16,928 nt of DNA from PVC group bacterium (ex Bugula neritina AB1) (GTDB taxonomy: Bacteria; GCA-001730085): NCBI GenBank assembly GCA_001730085.1, contig MDLB01000072.1:1-16928 (forward strand). Reading direction: 5' to 3'. Positions 6,240 through 15,507 of this stretch are shown here, one piece after another (the stretch's first letter is position 1; every line of letters starts with the position of its first letter). The notes beneath the pieces were generated by a model, which saw only the letters and a program-made list of their open reading frames with translations, searched no databases and was not told the DNA's origin. The translations under genes and the position numbers were made by a program.

Positions 6240-9200
6240 AAAAAAGTTTTTAGCTTTGCATCCTTGTTCATTTTTTGCTTCACTTCTTTAGGTTTTGCTT
6301 TTGAGCGAGAACAAGATATTCCGACAATGTTCCAAAATGAGCGCGATCTGATGCTTCACTTTATGCAAGGGAAAGAGTTTTTCAAAAAAAGTGAGTACGA
6401 GAGAGCTAGAAAAGAGTTCTTGAGTGTTATACAGATTAACTCTGATTATCATCCCGCCTATGAATACCTGGAACGTATACAAGATAAAGCTATCGAGATG
6501 GCTGAAAAAGAAGGTGATCGTAGATCCGTCATTAAGGACGCCATGGATAATCTGGGCAAACCTTCCTCTGATCTAGCCGGTCTTTCTGAAGAAGATCTTT
6601 TTTATCAACTCACAGATTTAGAGCAAAAAAAATTAGATACATATGTGGGAGATAAAGACTTTTCTCATATGGTCGAAGATCAAAAAATAACGGTTATGAG
6701 TAGAGCTAACCAAATGAAGAAAAATATTGATAAAGTTCTTGGCAAAACACGTAAAAAAGATGTGATGAAACATATTGTAGGTAGAGACGAGCCTTTTGTT
6801 GTTCAAGGTTTAGATCACCATCTTTCACAAGACTTTTCAATGAGATCGAGTGTTGCGCGAGTTGCTGAAGCGCAAAGAGAGGTTGATGCTAACTTTTGGT
6901 TACATAGAAGAAAGCAGTTGGAGAATTTTTATAAAAAAGGTGTTGAAGCTTATAAGTTGAGGGACTATGACGTCGCAAAAGGATTATTTGAAAAAGTTCT
7001 CTCTATTGATCCTAGCTATAAGTATGCGCATGATTATCATCAAAGTAGTCGAGATAAACTTATAAAAATTGAATTGCAAAACAAGCATAATACCGGCATT
7101 CTTAGCAAATTTCGCAAAAATAAAAAACCTAGAATGCAAGATCCTATTGAGTCTCGGGCACAAGACAGTTTATGGGAAGAAAGCTTGAAGATGACGGCCG
7201 AGATGAGTGAAGATTTTCAGGAAAGAAAAGGGGCTTTGTTAACGGGTCATCGCGATGACTTAGTTAAAGAGGGATTGAAGTGCATGGAAGACAAAGACTT
7301 TAATCGTGCTTTGAGTATTTTTGAAGATATCCTTCGGTATGACCCAAAAGATAAAAAAGTTCTCAAATATCGTAAAGAAGCTTTATCTTATGTTGCTAAA
7401 AAAGAAGAAATGCTTCTTGAGTCTTTGGGGAACTTTGATAGCAAAGAACTGGCTAAGTTATCTTCGGATCAATTTGCTTTGGATCAGAAAAAAACAATAA
7501 AGAGCCCTTTGTCGACTATTCCTAAAAAAAATGAAAAGCATTCGGAAGAGGCGGATTTTTCGGAGTTGTACGATAAAGGAAAAGAGGCTTATCGAGAAGA
7601 AAAATATGATTTGGCGTTAAGGTACTTTTTGGAATTGGAAGGCCTTGATCCCAATCATCGCTATGTAAAGAAATATATACTAAGATGTCAAAAACTTTTA
7701 GTTGAGAAAGATTCTGGACAGGGCGATTTTTCTGCAAAAAAAATGTATAAAAAAGCTAAAAAACTTTATAAAGATAAAAAGCATCGTGAGTCAGTAGATT
7801 TATGCTGGAAAATTTTAAGGGTTGAGCCTAAATACAAAAAAGCTAAGAAGCTTTTGAAAAAAGGTTTGAAGCGCTTAGGTTTAACAATGGAAGATGTTTT
7901 AAAAGAATTTTCTTTGAAAGAAGAGGTTAGATCTGGGGATTTATCTATTTCAAAAATGTTACCTTCATCTAAAGTGGTTTTTCAAAAAGACGATAAGAAA
8001 TCAAAAACGACTTCTAAAGAAAAGGATAAACCTCTTGTTGTAGATGTTGCTAAAAAAAATAAAAAACAATCTGAAACTGAAGATGAAATTCTGTCGCAAG
8101 CTACGCCTATTGTTAAAGCTTTAAACACTGAAGAATTAGATTCTTCTAATGAAGGTCTTTTTCTTTCTGATCAGGTTTCTATTGAGATGAAGAACGATAG
8201 AAATATGGATTTTGATTTTTATGAAAACTATGAAAGAGGTAGAGAGCTTTTCCGTCAGAGTAATTACAAGGAAGCTGTTCCTTTTTTTCGTGAAGCTGTA
8301 AAAGTTTCTCCAAAGCACCGGTATGCGAATCGTTATTTAGAAATTTGTTTGAAAAAATCAGATGTGTCGGAGGCGATTGCTGCAAAAAATGTTTTCGATG
8401 CTTTTTATGAAAGAGGTAGAGAACTTTTTCGTCAAGGCCTTTACTTTGAAGCAATTCCTTTTTTTGAAAAAGCTGTTGAAATGATTCCTAATCATCGCTA
8501 TGCGAAAAGATTCCTAGATATTTCTACCAAGAAAGGTGAATCGGACGAGACTTCATTTGATGCTCTATTTGAAGAAGGTAAAGCATTGTATGAATCAGGT
8601 AAATATTCTGAGGCTATTACTTTTTTAGAGAAAGCAAAAATTTTAAAGCCGAATGATAGTTCTGTTTTGAGTCTTATCAAGACCGTTAATGATCAAAAAA
8701 ATCAGGAAAATCAAAAAAATACAGATATCTTTGCTAAGTTTTATGAAAAGGCTAAATACTTTTATCGTAGAGCGGAGTTTCAGGACGCTATAAGTCAGTT
8801 TGAGAAAGCGTTGAGCTTTAGACCAGATCATAAATATGCACGAGAATATTTGAGTCGATCAAAAGATAAACTTTCAAAACAGCAAGAGAGAACAAAGAAG
8901 ACTAGAGTCAAAAAGCTTTCTGATTTTGATAATATTTATGAAAAAGGGAAGCGCTTGTATCGTGAAGAAAAATATCGTGAGGCGCGTGATTTCTTTCAAA
9001 AGGCTGTTAAGTTAAAGCCCGATCATAGATATGCTCCTATATATTTGAAGAGATGTACACAAAAAGTCATGGAAAAGCAAAAGAGCGAAAAAAATGATAA
9101 ATCCGGAGCTGTGAATGATAAAGAGGTCGCTTTTAAAGATTCTTATGAAAAAGGTAAGACTCTTTATAGGAGTAAAGAGTATGAAAAAGCCATTCAGCAT

Positions 9201-12200
9201 TTTGAACAAGCTGTTAAGCTAAAGCCCGATCATAGATATGCACCTGCCTACTTGAAACGTTGTAAGGAAAAAGCTTTAGAAAAAAAGAACGAAGATAAAG
9301 AGAGTCTTGCTTCTCAAAAGGTAGATGAAAAAGATAAGAAGAAAGAGGATGCTTTTGAAAAATTTTATGAGAAGGGGAAATACTTTTACCGGAAAGATGA
9401 TTTTCAAAAAGCTATTGAGCAGTTTGAGCAGGCTGTGAATTTGAAGCCGGACCACAGGTACGCGCCGGCCTATTTAAAGAGGTCACAAGAGAAGCTTTTA
9501 AAGAAAAAAAATAATACAAAAGATAAGGCCGAAGGTGATTCTGCGAAACCGGAAGTGCAGAAAGAAGAGGACCCTTTTGATAAGTTTTATAATAAAGGTA
9601 AATATTTTTATCGGAGAGATAATTTTGAAAAAGCTATTGAACAGTTTGAACAAGCTGTAAAATTGAAACCAGATCATAGATATGCACCTATGTATCTGAA
9701 GAGATCGAAAGAAAAACTTCAAAGTCAAAAAGCAGACCAGTCGCAAAATGTTTTATACAAAGATAAGCAAACGGGTGGGGTTTCTATGGGTAAAAATGAA
9801 AGATTCCCATCTAAAAATATTACAAACTTCCAAGCTCAATCCACACATAAAGATCTTGTTGGTGGGATAGATGCGCAAGCCGAAAAAGAGTTGATGTTGG
9901 CTGTTGAGTCAGATGATATGGCAGAAAAAGATGACAGGGGGTATTTTAAGGGGAAAGATAGTTCCTTTGCTTTGGTTTCTAAGTCTAAAGATCTTGCCGA
10001 AAGTTTGGCCTGGAAACCTGCAAAAATTGTTAAAAGTTTTGTGAGAAAACCTTCACACTTGGCAAAAAAGATTTTATCACCTTTGAATTTCGTATCTTCA
10101 AAAAAGAAAAAAGACTCAGAAGTAGACAAGATGTTGCATCAGGCGATTCATCTTTTTGATGAGGCAGAATATGCTCGTGCTAGAACATTACTTCATAGTG
10201 TTCTTGAATTTTACCCTGATCATAAAGTTGCTCTTCATTATCTTAAATTCATCAAAAGTCAGATTGACTTTTCTAAAACACCTCATGGTTTGAGCGATGA
10301 GCGTACAGAAAAGCAGGCTAAAGATATTTATCTTCGTGCTGTTGGTGCTTATAAAAGGGGCGAATTTGAAACAGCTCTTGTTTTGTTAGAAGAGTCAAAG
10401 AAAATGTCACCAAAAAATAAAAGTATTCAAAAAGCTTTAGAGTTAACACGGCAACGTTTGATTGACGAAGAAAAAAAGAGAAATCTTGAAGCCAGAGAAA
10501 GGTCTCAGAAAAGGGAAGCAAGTCTTATGGTCGAAAGTGAGTTAACTCAAGTTGTTGATCAATTGTTTCGAGATGGGAAGGCTCATTATAGTGAGGGGGC
10601 ATTCGAGACAGCAGCTGATGATTTTTACCTTTTAAAATTAATGGACCCCGACTATCCAAGTGTTTATAAATATTTGAGACAGAGTGTGCGCAATCTTTCC
10701 AGAGATGTTTGGACAAAACGTAAGGATTATTTGGATGAGAAATACAAAGATACTCCTTATTTTTTAAGAAGAAAACAAACTCTTGGTTTGTCACCTAGAG
10801 TTAAAATGAAGCATAGAGACTTTTTCAACAAAGGAATGTCTTTTTACCGCCGGAAAAAGTTTAGAAGGGCGCTAGATCTTTTTGAAAAAGCAAGAGATAT
10901 TGACCCCTACCTTAATAACTTATATTTTTGGAAAAAAAGCACGGTTTATTTTTTAGAAATGAAAGCTGATAAAAAAAGAGGAGAGATAGATAAAGTTAAA
11001 ACTAAATCAGACTATATTTTATCAGGTGATCCCACAAATAGTTTGGCTAAACGTTATAGTAAATGGGCGTCATCAGGTTATGACTTTTATGAGGGAGAGC
11101 ATAAAAATTTAGTCAATATTGAAGAAAAGTTGAATGAGGCTAAAAGAGAAACCGAAAGAAAAGAAGCTCTTTTGAAAAAATTTGAAGAAGGAAAGAGTTT
11201 TTATAAAAGCGGTCTTTATTTAGAAGCTCTTAGAGTTTTTAACCTAGTTTTGAAAAAAGATCCTCAGCATGAGTATGCTAGAGTTTTTGCTTTATACGCT
11301 TCTCGTAGGATTGAAGATCAAAAAAAACTTGATGCTGATATGGAAAAAATCAGAAGAATAGCACAAGAAGGTAGTGATAAATCACAATCTTTTTTATCGG
11401 CAAAAAAAGACCTTATTCGAGTTAGAGGAAATATCTCAAAAAAGCGGGTCATTGATGGGGCCGAATTTGTTCGAGAGGCGATCATTTTTGATGGTACTGA
11501 GAATGAAAAAATGCTTGAGGTAGAGAAAAAAATATCCGAGCTTCTTAACAATGGGAAAAAGTTTTTTGATAAGGCTCAGTATAATTTGGCTGAAGGCTAT
11601 TTTAATCAAGTTTTAGCTATGAAGGAAAATCATGTTATAGCTAGGGACTATAATCATCTTATTCATGATCATTTCGTGAAACAGAAAGCCTTGGAGAAAA
11701 AGGTGATGGAAACTTTTGAAAAAGGGGTTATTTTTTATCAACAAGGTCAGTATCAAAGAGCTTTGACTTTTTTTGAGGAGGTTTTAAAGGAATTTCCTGA
11801 CCATAAAGATGCACAAGTTTTTCATCGTTACGCGAAGAATAGGCGTGATCAACAAATCAAAATCAGGAGACAGTTAGATCCTGAAAAATCTCCTGTTGCC
11901 AAAGTTTTGCTCAATCGTAAGGACAGAGATTTAGATGGAAGTTTAGAGCTTTTTTCTAAAACGGGTGTTGTTCTCAAAAATGAGGGAAAAGCTCTTTTAA
12001 ATATTTTAGAAAAAGAATCGGTCATAGATGATTGGCTTCAAGAAGGAATAAGTTTTTTTGAAGAAGAGGATTACGATAAAGCCGAAGAATATTTCAAAAA
12101 AATTCAAGTTAACAAAGAGGGGTGTGCTATTGCTCAAAGTTATTTGATTCTTATAAAGAAGAAAAGGGAAGAAAGGCAAAAGCTTCAAAAGAATATAGAT

Positions 12201-14984
12201 ATTGAGTTTCGCCGCGGATTAAATTTTTACCAGAAAGGCCTTTATGATGAAGCCTTAAATGTTTTTAATTCTATTTTGGAGAAAGATCCTAATCACCTTA
12301 ATGTTGAAATTTTTATTAGTTATGCACAACAAAGGTTGGCTGAAAGAAAGAAGGTTTTTTCTGAAATAAAGTCTGAAAAGGAAGAAAAAATTGCTAAGAA
12401 TAGCGCACTTAAAAAGAAAAAAGAACAGGAGATATTTTTGTCTAAGGGGGTTATTCCTGTAGATAGAATAACTTCGGAAGGTAAAATTTTGAGATTAGAG
12501 GATATTTTGAATCAGGAGGAAAGTATCAATGCTCTTTTAAAAAAGGGTGTGATAGCTTTTGAAAATAAAAAAGATCAGGAAGCTCTGTCTTATTTTCAAA
12601 AGGTTATCAATTTGAGAGAGACATCTGTTGTTGCTCATGACTATACAAAACTTATTCGTGAAAGAATGCATGAGAAAGCTTTGGTAGAAGAAAAAATTGA
12701 AAAAAACTTTAAAAGAGGGCTTCTCCTTTATCAAAGAGAAAAGTATGCTGAAGCTTTGCTTATTTTTAAAGAGACACTTTCTAAAAGACCGGAACATAGT
12801 TATGCCAAGATCTTGATAGACTATTGTGAAGATAGAATGGCTGAGAAAAAAGATATGGAAATAAAAATCGCTTTTCACTCCGGTGGAGAAGAAGTTATTC
12901 GCCAAAAAGGTAATATTCCTAATCAAAAGATCCTTTCTAAAGGAGATGTCTTGAATGTTTCAGCATTTTTAGATCAAGAGGCTCAGAGAAGTGAGCTTTT
13001 AGGTAAAGGTGAGGTTCTTCTTAAAAAAGGCAAGGAATCAGAAGCTATAGCGGTTTTTCAGGAAGTTTTAGCCATAGATGCGAATTGCTCGATCGCTAGA
13101 GACTATATTCACCTTATCAAGGATAAAGTCGAAAAGAGGGAAACTTTGCGCAAAGAAGTTATATCAGGGTTTCAGAATGCTGTTAATTTATACGAAAAAG
13201 AGATGTATGAACAGGCTTTACAGCTTTTTTATAAGGTTTTAGAGAAAGACCCTAAACATAAATATGCTCCTGAATTTATCAAATATGCGAAGCAACGGAT
13301 AGAAAACGCTAAAAATATTGAAAGCAATATATCTACACCGCACTCAGATGATGATCTTTCTTTAAAGGTGGTAGCTAAGATAGATAGACAAATGAGTGAG
13401 AGAAAAGAGCATAAAAATAAGACTACAAAAAACTCAAACGCTAATGTTCAAAAAAAATCTTTAACGAAAGAGAGAAGCTCTAAAAATGATAAGTCTGCGA
13501 TCGCTTTAGCTGTAGGTGGGACTCAAAGCACTAAGGCTCTTTCTATGAAAAAACAACTTTCCAAAGATACTTATACGGATCTAGGACTTATTTATAAAAA
13601 TGGTATAAATCATTATGAAAAAGGAGAGTATGATAAAGCCTTAGTTTCTTTTAAAAAGATATGGTCTTTGGATGAAAACTTTGAACAATTGGATAATGTT
13701 CAAAGTTATATAGAAAATATATATGATCATCAAGCTCAAGTCTCTTCAACTCCCAAACAGCAAATATCAGAAAAATCTTTCAATCAAAAGAAGAAATCAA
13801 ATGGGCTTAAAAAATTATCAAAGGAGTCTGTGCTAAGAGATAAAAAAGATGTCTCTAGTGATATTAAGGCGAATGATGATCTTGTAAAAAAAGCTCCTTT
13901 TCGTGATAGAAATAATGTTGAAGGTATACCTTTAAGTGAGGCTAAAGGTAACTCTTTTTTAACGAAAGATAACCCCTCTAAAACTAAATCCTTCCAAAAA
14001 ATTTCAAATGTTAGATCATTGAGAGAAATTTCTAAAACAGAGCTTTTGAAAGTTGATTTGAAAACAATACCTATGTTAAAAGGATCTATAGGTAAAGAAA
14101 TGATTAATAAAGATATCCCAAAAGGTATGCCGAAAGAGAAACTTTTAGAGAAAGGTAAGGATCAAGTTAAGGGAGTTGAGAAAAATGATTCTTGGAAAAA
14201 ATATAAAGACGAATCTAAAAAAGTGAGTAAACTTTTTTCAAAAGGGAAAGACTTTCTTGAGGAAGGGGATAGTGATATGGCTATCACACTTTTTAAAGAA
14301 GTTTTAAAGCTAGATCCAGAGCACCATCTGGCTAGTAAATATTTAAAAATCTCGCAAGAGCAAGATCTTGTTGAGGCACAAAAAAAAGAGAAGGTTTATT
14401 CTTTAGAAGAAAAAGAAGATAAATCTGATGTTTCTGAATTAGAGATTTCTTATCAAAAAGGGGTGATGTACTTTAAAAGAAAACTATATAATCGAGCCCT
14501 TGTTTATTTTAAAAGAGTAAAGCTTTTGGATAAAGACCTTGTGTATCTGTCTGATGTTCAAAATTACATAGATAAAATCTCTCAGCAAAAGGAAGAATCC
14601 TCGCCCAGAAAGAGCTCTTTGGAAAGACATTATGAGATGGGGCAAAAAATGTTTGTTGCCCAAAAATGGGAAAAGGCGAGAGCTGTTTTTGAAAAAATAT
14701 CTAAAATAGATAAAAACTATAGATCTGTTCAAATGTACTTACAAGTTGTGAGCTCGGAAATGAAAGTGCAGAAACCTAATGTTGAACTTTCGAAGGATAC
14801 TTCCAAGGTCAAAACTCTTTTACTTAAAAAAAGTGAGGAAAAATTAACTGAAGGATCAGATATGGAAGGTGAAACAAAATCTTCACAGGTTGAATCACTA
14901 AAGAAAGTAAAAAGTGAATCTCTTAAGAAAAAAACGATAGAGAAACCTGTGGTATTGAAAAAGGAAGATCAAAAAGTAGCCTAG
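6237..14984 (+). CDS. Giant exported TPR-repeat protein, about 2915 residues
   Basis: The protein starts with a Sec signal peptide (MKKVFSFASLFIFCFTSLGFA, cleavage likely before FEREQ). By eye I count about 30 TPR-like units of 34-45 residues with the pattern G-x3-Y/F-x6-Y-x2-A-x3-F-x8-P-x-H-x2-A-x2-Y, followed by a long basic third helix. Approximate residue blocks: units 1-5 at 36-550; units 6-13 at 656-1167, the most regular; units 14-17 at 1295-1620; units 18-26 at 1645-2366 in a higher-order pairwise pattern; unit 27 at 2448-2503; units 28-30 at 2660-2848. Between them lie Lys/Ser/Glu-rich, probably disordered linkers (for example 2503-2660) and a basic tail. There is no second membrane segment, enzyme domain, beta-barrel or sorting motif, so it is periplasmic, outer-membrane-attached or secreted. 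TPR arrays bind peptides and build scaffolds; the partner is unknown. The uninterrupted 8.7-kb frame beside broken genes implies selection. The gene is flanked by a strong promoter and converges on a small exported-protein gene. Confidence 0.85.
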   Translation: MKKVFSFASLFIFCFTSLGFAFEREQDIPTMFQNERDLMLHFMQGKEFFKKSEYERARKEFLSVIQINSDYHPAYEYLERIQDKAIEMAEKEGDRRSVIKDAMDNLGKPSSDLAGLSEEDLFYQLTDLEQKKLDTYVGDKDFSHMVEDQKITVMSRANQMKKNIDKVLGKTRKKDVMKHIVGRDEPFVVQGLDHHLSQDFSMRSSVARVAEAQREVDANFWLHRRKQLENFYKKGVEAYKLRDYDVAKGLFEKVLSIDPSYKYAHDYHQSSRDKLIKIELQNKHNTGILSKFRKNKKPRMQDPIESRAQDSLWEESLKMTAEMSEDFQERKGALLTGHRDDLVKEGLKCMEDKDFNRALSIFEDILRYDPKDKKVLKYRKEALSYVAKKEEMLLESLGNFDSKELAKLSSDQFALDQKKTIKSPLSTIPKKNEKHSEEADFSELYDKGKEAYREEKYDLALRYFLELEGLDPNHRYVKKYILRCQKLLVEKDSGQGDFSAKKMYKKAKKLYKDKKHRESVDLCWKILRVEPKYKKAKKLLKKGLKRLGLTMEDVLKEFSLKEEVRSGDLSISKMLPSSKVVFQKDDKKSKTTSKEKDKPLVVDVAKKNKKQSETEDEILSQATPIVKALNTEELDSSNEGLFLSDQVSIEMKNDRNMDFDFYENYERGRELFRQSNYKEAVPFFREAVKVSPKHRYANRYLEICLKKSDVSEAIAAKNVFDAFYERGRELFRQGLYFEAIPFFEKAVEMIPNHRYAKRFLDISTKKGESDETSFDALFEEGKALYESGKYSEAITFLEKAKILKPNDSSVLSLIKTVNDQKNQENQKNTDIFAKFYEKAKYFYRRAEFQDAISQFEKALSFRPDHKYAREYLSRSKDKLSKQQERTKKTRVKKLSDFDNIYEKGKRLYREEKYREARDFFQKAVKLKPDHRYAPIYLKRCTQKVMEKQKSEKNDKSGAVNDKEVAFKDSYEKGKTLYRSKEYEKAIQHFEQAVKLKPDHRYAPAYLKRCKEKALEKKNEDKESLASQKVDEKDKKKEDAFEKFYEKGKYFYRKDDFQKAIEQFEQAVNLKPDHRYAPAYLKRSQEKLLKKKNNTKDKAEGDSAKPEVQKEEDPFDKFYNKGKYFYRRDNFEKAIEQFEQAVKLKPDHRYAPMYLKRSKEKLQSQKADQSQNVLYKDKQTGGVSMGKNERFPSKNITNFQAQSTHKDLVGGIDAQAEKELMLAVESDDMAEKDDRGYFKGKDSSFALVSKSKDLAESLAWKPAKIVKSFVRKPSHLAKKILSPLNFVSSKKKKDSEVDKMLHQAIHLFDEAEYARARTLLHSVLEFYPDHKVALHYLKFIKSQIDFSKTPHGLSDERTEKQAKDIYLRAVGAYKRGEFETALVLLEESKKMSPKNKSIQKALELTRQRLIDEEKKRNLEARERSQKREASLMVESELTQVVDQLFRDGKAHYSEGAFETAADDFYLLKLMDPDYPSVYKYLRQSVRNLSRDVWTKRKDYLDEKYKDTPYFLRRKQTLGLSPRVKMKHRDFFNKGMSFYRRKKFRRALDLFEKARDIDPYLNNLYFWKKSTVYFLEMKADKKRGEIDKVKTKSDYILSGDPTNSLAKRYSKWASSGYDFYEGEHKNLVNIEEKLNEAKRETERKEALLKKFEEGKSFYKSGLYLEALRVFNLVLKKDPQHEYARVFALYASRRIEDQKKLDADMEKIRRIAQEGSDKSQSFLSAKKDLIRVRGNISKKRVIDGAEFVREAIIFDGTENEKMLEVEKKISELLNNGKKFFDKAQYNLAEGYFNQVLAMKENHVIARDYNHLIHDHFVKQKALEKKVMETFEKGVIFYQQGQYQRALTFFEEVLKEFPDHKDAQVFHRYAKNRRDQQIKIRRQLDPEKSPVAKVLLNRKDRDLDGSLELFSKTGVVLKNEGKALLNILEKESVIDDWLQEGISFFEEEDYDKAEEYFKKIQVNKEGCAIAQSYLILIKKKREERQKLQKNIDIEFRRGLNFYQKGLYDEALNVFNSILEKDPNHLNVEIFISYAQQRLAERKKVFSEIKSEKEEKIAKNSALKKKKEQEIFLSKGVIPVDRITSEGKILRLEDILNQEESINALLKKGVIAFENKKDQEALSYFQKVINLRETSVVAHDYTKLIRERMHEKALVEEKIEKNFKRGLLLYQREKYAEALLIFKETLSKRPEHSYAKILIDYCEDRMAEKKDMEIKIAFHSGGEEVIRQKGNIPNQKILSKGDVLNVSAFLDQEAQRSELLGKGEVLLKKGKESEAIAVFQEVLAIDANCSIARDYIHLIKDKVEKRETLRKEVISGFQNAVNLYEKEMYEQALQLFYKVLEKDPKHKYAPEFIKYAKQRIENAKNIESNISTPHSDDDLSLKVVAKIDRQMSERKEHKNKTTKNSNANVQKKSLTKERSSKNDKSAIALAVGGTQSTKALSMKKQLSKDTYTDLGLIYKNGINHYEKGEYDKALVSFKKIWSLDENFEQLDNVQSYIENIYDHQAQVSSTPKQQISEKSFNQKKKSNGLKKLSKESVLRDKKDVSSDIKANDDLVKKAPFRDRNNVEGIPLSEAKGNSFLTKDNPSKTKSFQKISNVRSLREISKTELLKVDLKTIPMLKGSIGKEMINKDIPKGMPKEKLLEKGKDQVKGVEKNDSWKKYKDESKKVSKLFSKGKDFLEEGDSDMAITLFKEVLKLDPEHHLASKYLKISQEQDLVEAQKKEKVYSLEEKEDKSDVSELEISYQKGVMYFKRKLYNRALVYFKRVKLLDKDLVYLSDVQNYIDKISQQKEESSPRKSSLERHYEMGQKMFVAQKWEKARAVFEKISKIDKNYRSVQMYLQVVSSEMKVQKPNVELSKDTSKVKTLLLKKSEEKLTEGSDMEGETKSSQVESLKKVKSESLKKKTIEKPVVLKKEDQKVA
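8200..9732 (+). repeat. Eight consecutive regular TPR units; the last four nearly identical in protein
   Basis: Units start near 8200, 8390, 8555, 8725, 8920, 9127, 9350 and 9570. The last four share AVKLKPDHRYAP-x-YLKR with one or two changes; these segments begin at 9003, 9210, 9432 and 9654, giving periods of 207, 222 and 222 bases, all multiples of three. Linkers between them are Lys/Glu-rich and variable. This is the youngest or most constrained part of the array. Confidence 0.85.
11165..13330 (+). repeat. Higher-order repeat: five modules of about 154-178 residues, four of them pairing two TPR units
   Basis: The equivalent Phe codon of the second unit in each module lies at 11181, 11715, 12207, 12708 and 13170, giving periods of 534, 492, 501 and 462 bases. 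The last four modules have one unit ending in A-x-(D/S)Y-x3-I, a unit beginning F-x2-G-x3-Y, and then a linker. Linkers share a loose pattern, seen in KGVIPVDRITSEGKILRLED and KGNIPNQKILSKGDVLNVS. The modules have diverged well beyond DNA-level similarity. Confidence 0.7.
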
Positions 14985-15310
14985 ATAGCTAGGGTTTCTT
15001 TCATAGGATTATCAGCGTCTAGGAGTAATGTGAGAGTTTCATCGTGTTCGAAGAGATCTTCTTTTTGTAAACCATGCATAACAACTTTGTTAGGATAATT
15101 CACGGCCTTTTTGAGAGGAGGAGTTTTCTCTATGATAGCGACAGTTGTTAAGACTGTTGCATAAGGTCTTAATGAGCTGTTTGTATTTTCTGGATCTAGC
15201 AGGATTTCAGTTGTTTTCTGAAGAAAAGAGTTATTAGCTATAGAGAAGCCTCCAAAGCACCCGCAGAGTATTATTGGCAAATGAATGGTTACAAGAAAAA
15301 AACGCTTCAT
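14981..15310 (-). CDS. Small exported protein of unknown function
   Basis: The 109 residues begin MKRFFLVTIHLPIILCGCFGG, a hydrophobic N-terminus that reads as a Sec signal peptide with likely cleavage after SIA (about residue 25). The two Cys near the end of the hydrophobic part could instead form a poor lipobox, so a lipoprotein is a second option. The mature part, about 84 residues, is mixed charged and hydrophobic with no motif I recognise. The ATG at 15310 lacks a good ribosome binding site. It converges on the giant TPR gene and shares the CTAG at 14981-14984 with it, both stops being TAG. I infer a real gene from the signal peptide and the snug fit between neighbours. Confidence 0.6.
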   Translation of the reverse strand: MKRFFLVTIHLPIILCGCFGGFSIANNSFLQKTTEILLDPENTNSSLRPYATVLTTVAIIEKTPPLKKAVNYPNKVVMHGLQKEDLFEHDETLTLLLDADNPMKETLAI

Positions 15311-15372
15311 GCGTTCAAGTCTAACATAGATGTAGTTTTCATTGCGAATTTTAATCTTTTTTGTTTTCTTTG

Positions 15373-15402
15373 TTGACGAAACACCACCTTTTTCATTATA
15401 AT
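15373..15402 (+). promoter_or_regulatory. Near-consensus sigma70 promoter of tRNA-Pro
   Basis: TTGACG (15373-15378) and a perfect TATAAT (15397-15402) are separated by 18 bases and end 20 bases before the tRNA-Pro gene. This is the strongest promoter in the window by match and position. Confidence 0.8.
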
Positions 15403-15421
15403 ATACTTTCTACTTTTGATT

Positions 15422-15496
15422 CGGGGCGTAGCGCAGTCCGGTTAGCGTGCCTGCCTTGGGAGCAGGAGGTCCCCAGTTCAAATCTGGGCGCCCCGA
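15422..15496 (+). tRNA. tRNA-Pro (TGG)
   Basis: Acceptor CGGGGCG / CGCCCCG, D stem GCGC / GCGT, anticodon stem CCTGC / GCAGG with loop CTTGGGA (anticodon TGG), T arm CCCAG-TTCAAAT-CTGGG, discriminator A at 15496. CCA is not encoded (TAAA follows), unlike the other three tRNA genes here, so CCA must be added by the nucleotidyltransferase. Confidence 0.96.
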
Positions 15497-15507
15497 TAAA
15501 ATAAATC

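Noticed and set aside
8998-9732. Regularly spaced repeats (207, 222, 222 bases) resembling an array of non-coding repeats
   Set aside because: The spacing is a multiple of three and the repeats encode TPR helices in one open frame with varied linkers; there are no short identical repeats with spacers as in CRISPR.
12537-12926. Minus-strand 129-codon frame inside the TPR gene
   Set aside because: Phe/Ile/Ser-rich antisense of Lys/Glu-rich TPR helices, as expected when AAA and GAA codons are read backwards; many similar shadows occur along this gene.
14980-14993. cctag-atag-ctagg as an intrinsic terminator for the TPR gene
   Set aside because: The stem is only 5 bp and the following tract is gggtttcttt rather than a T-run; retained only as context for the shared stop codons.
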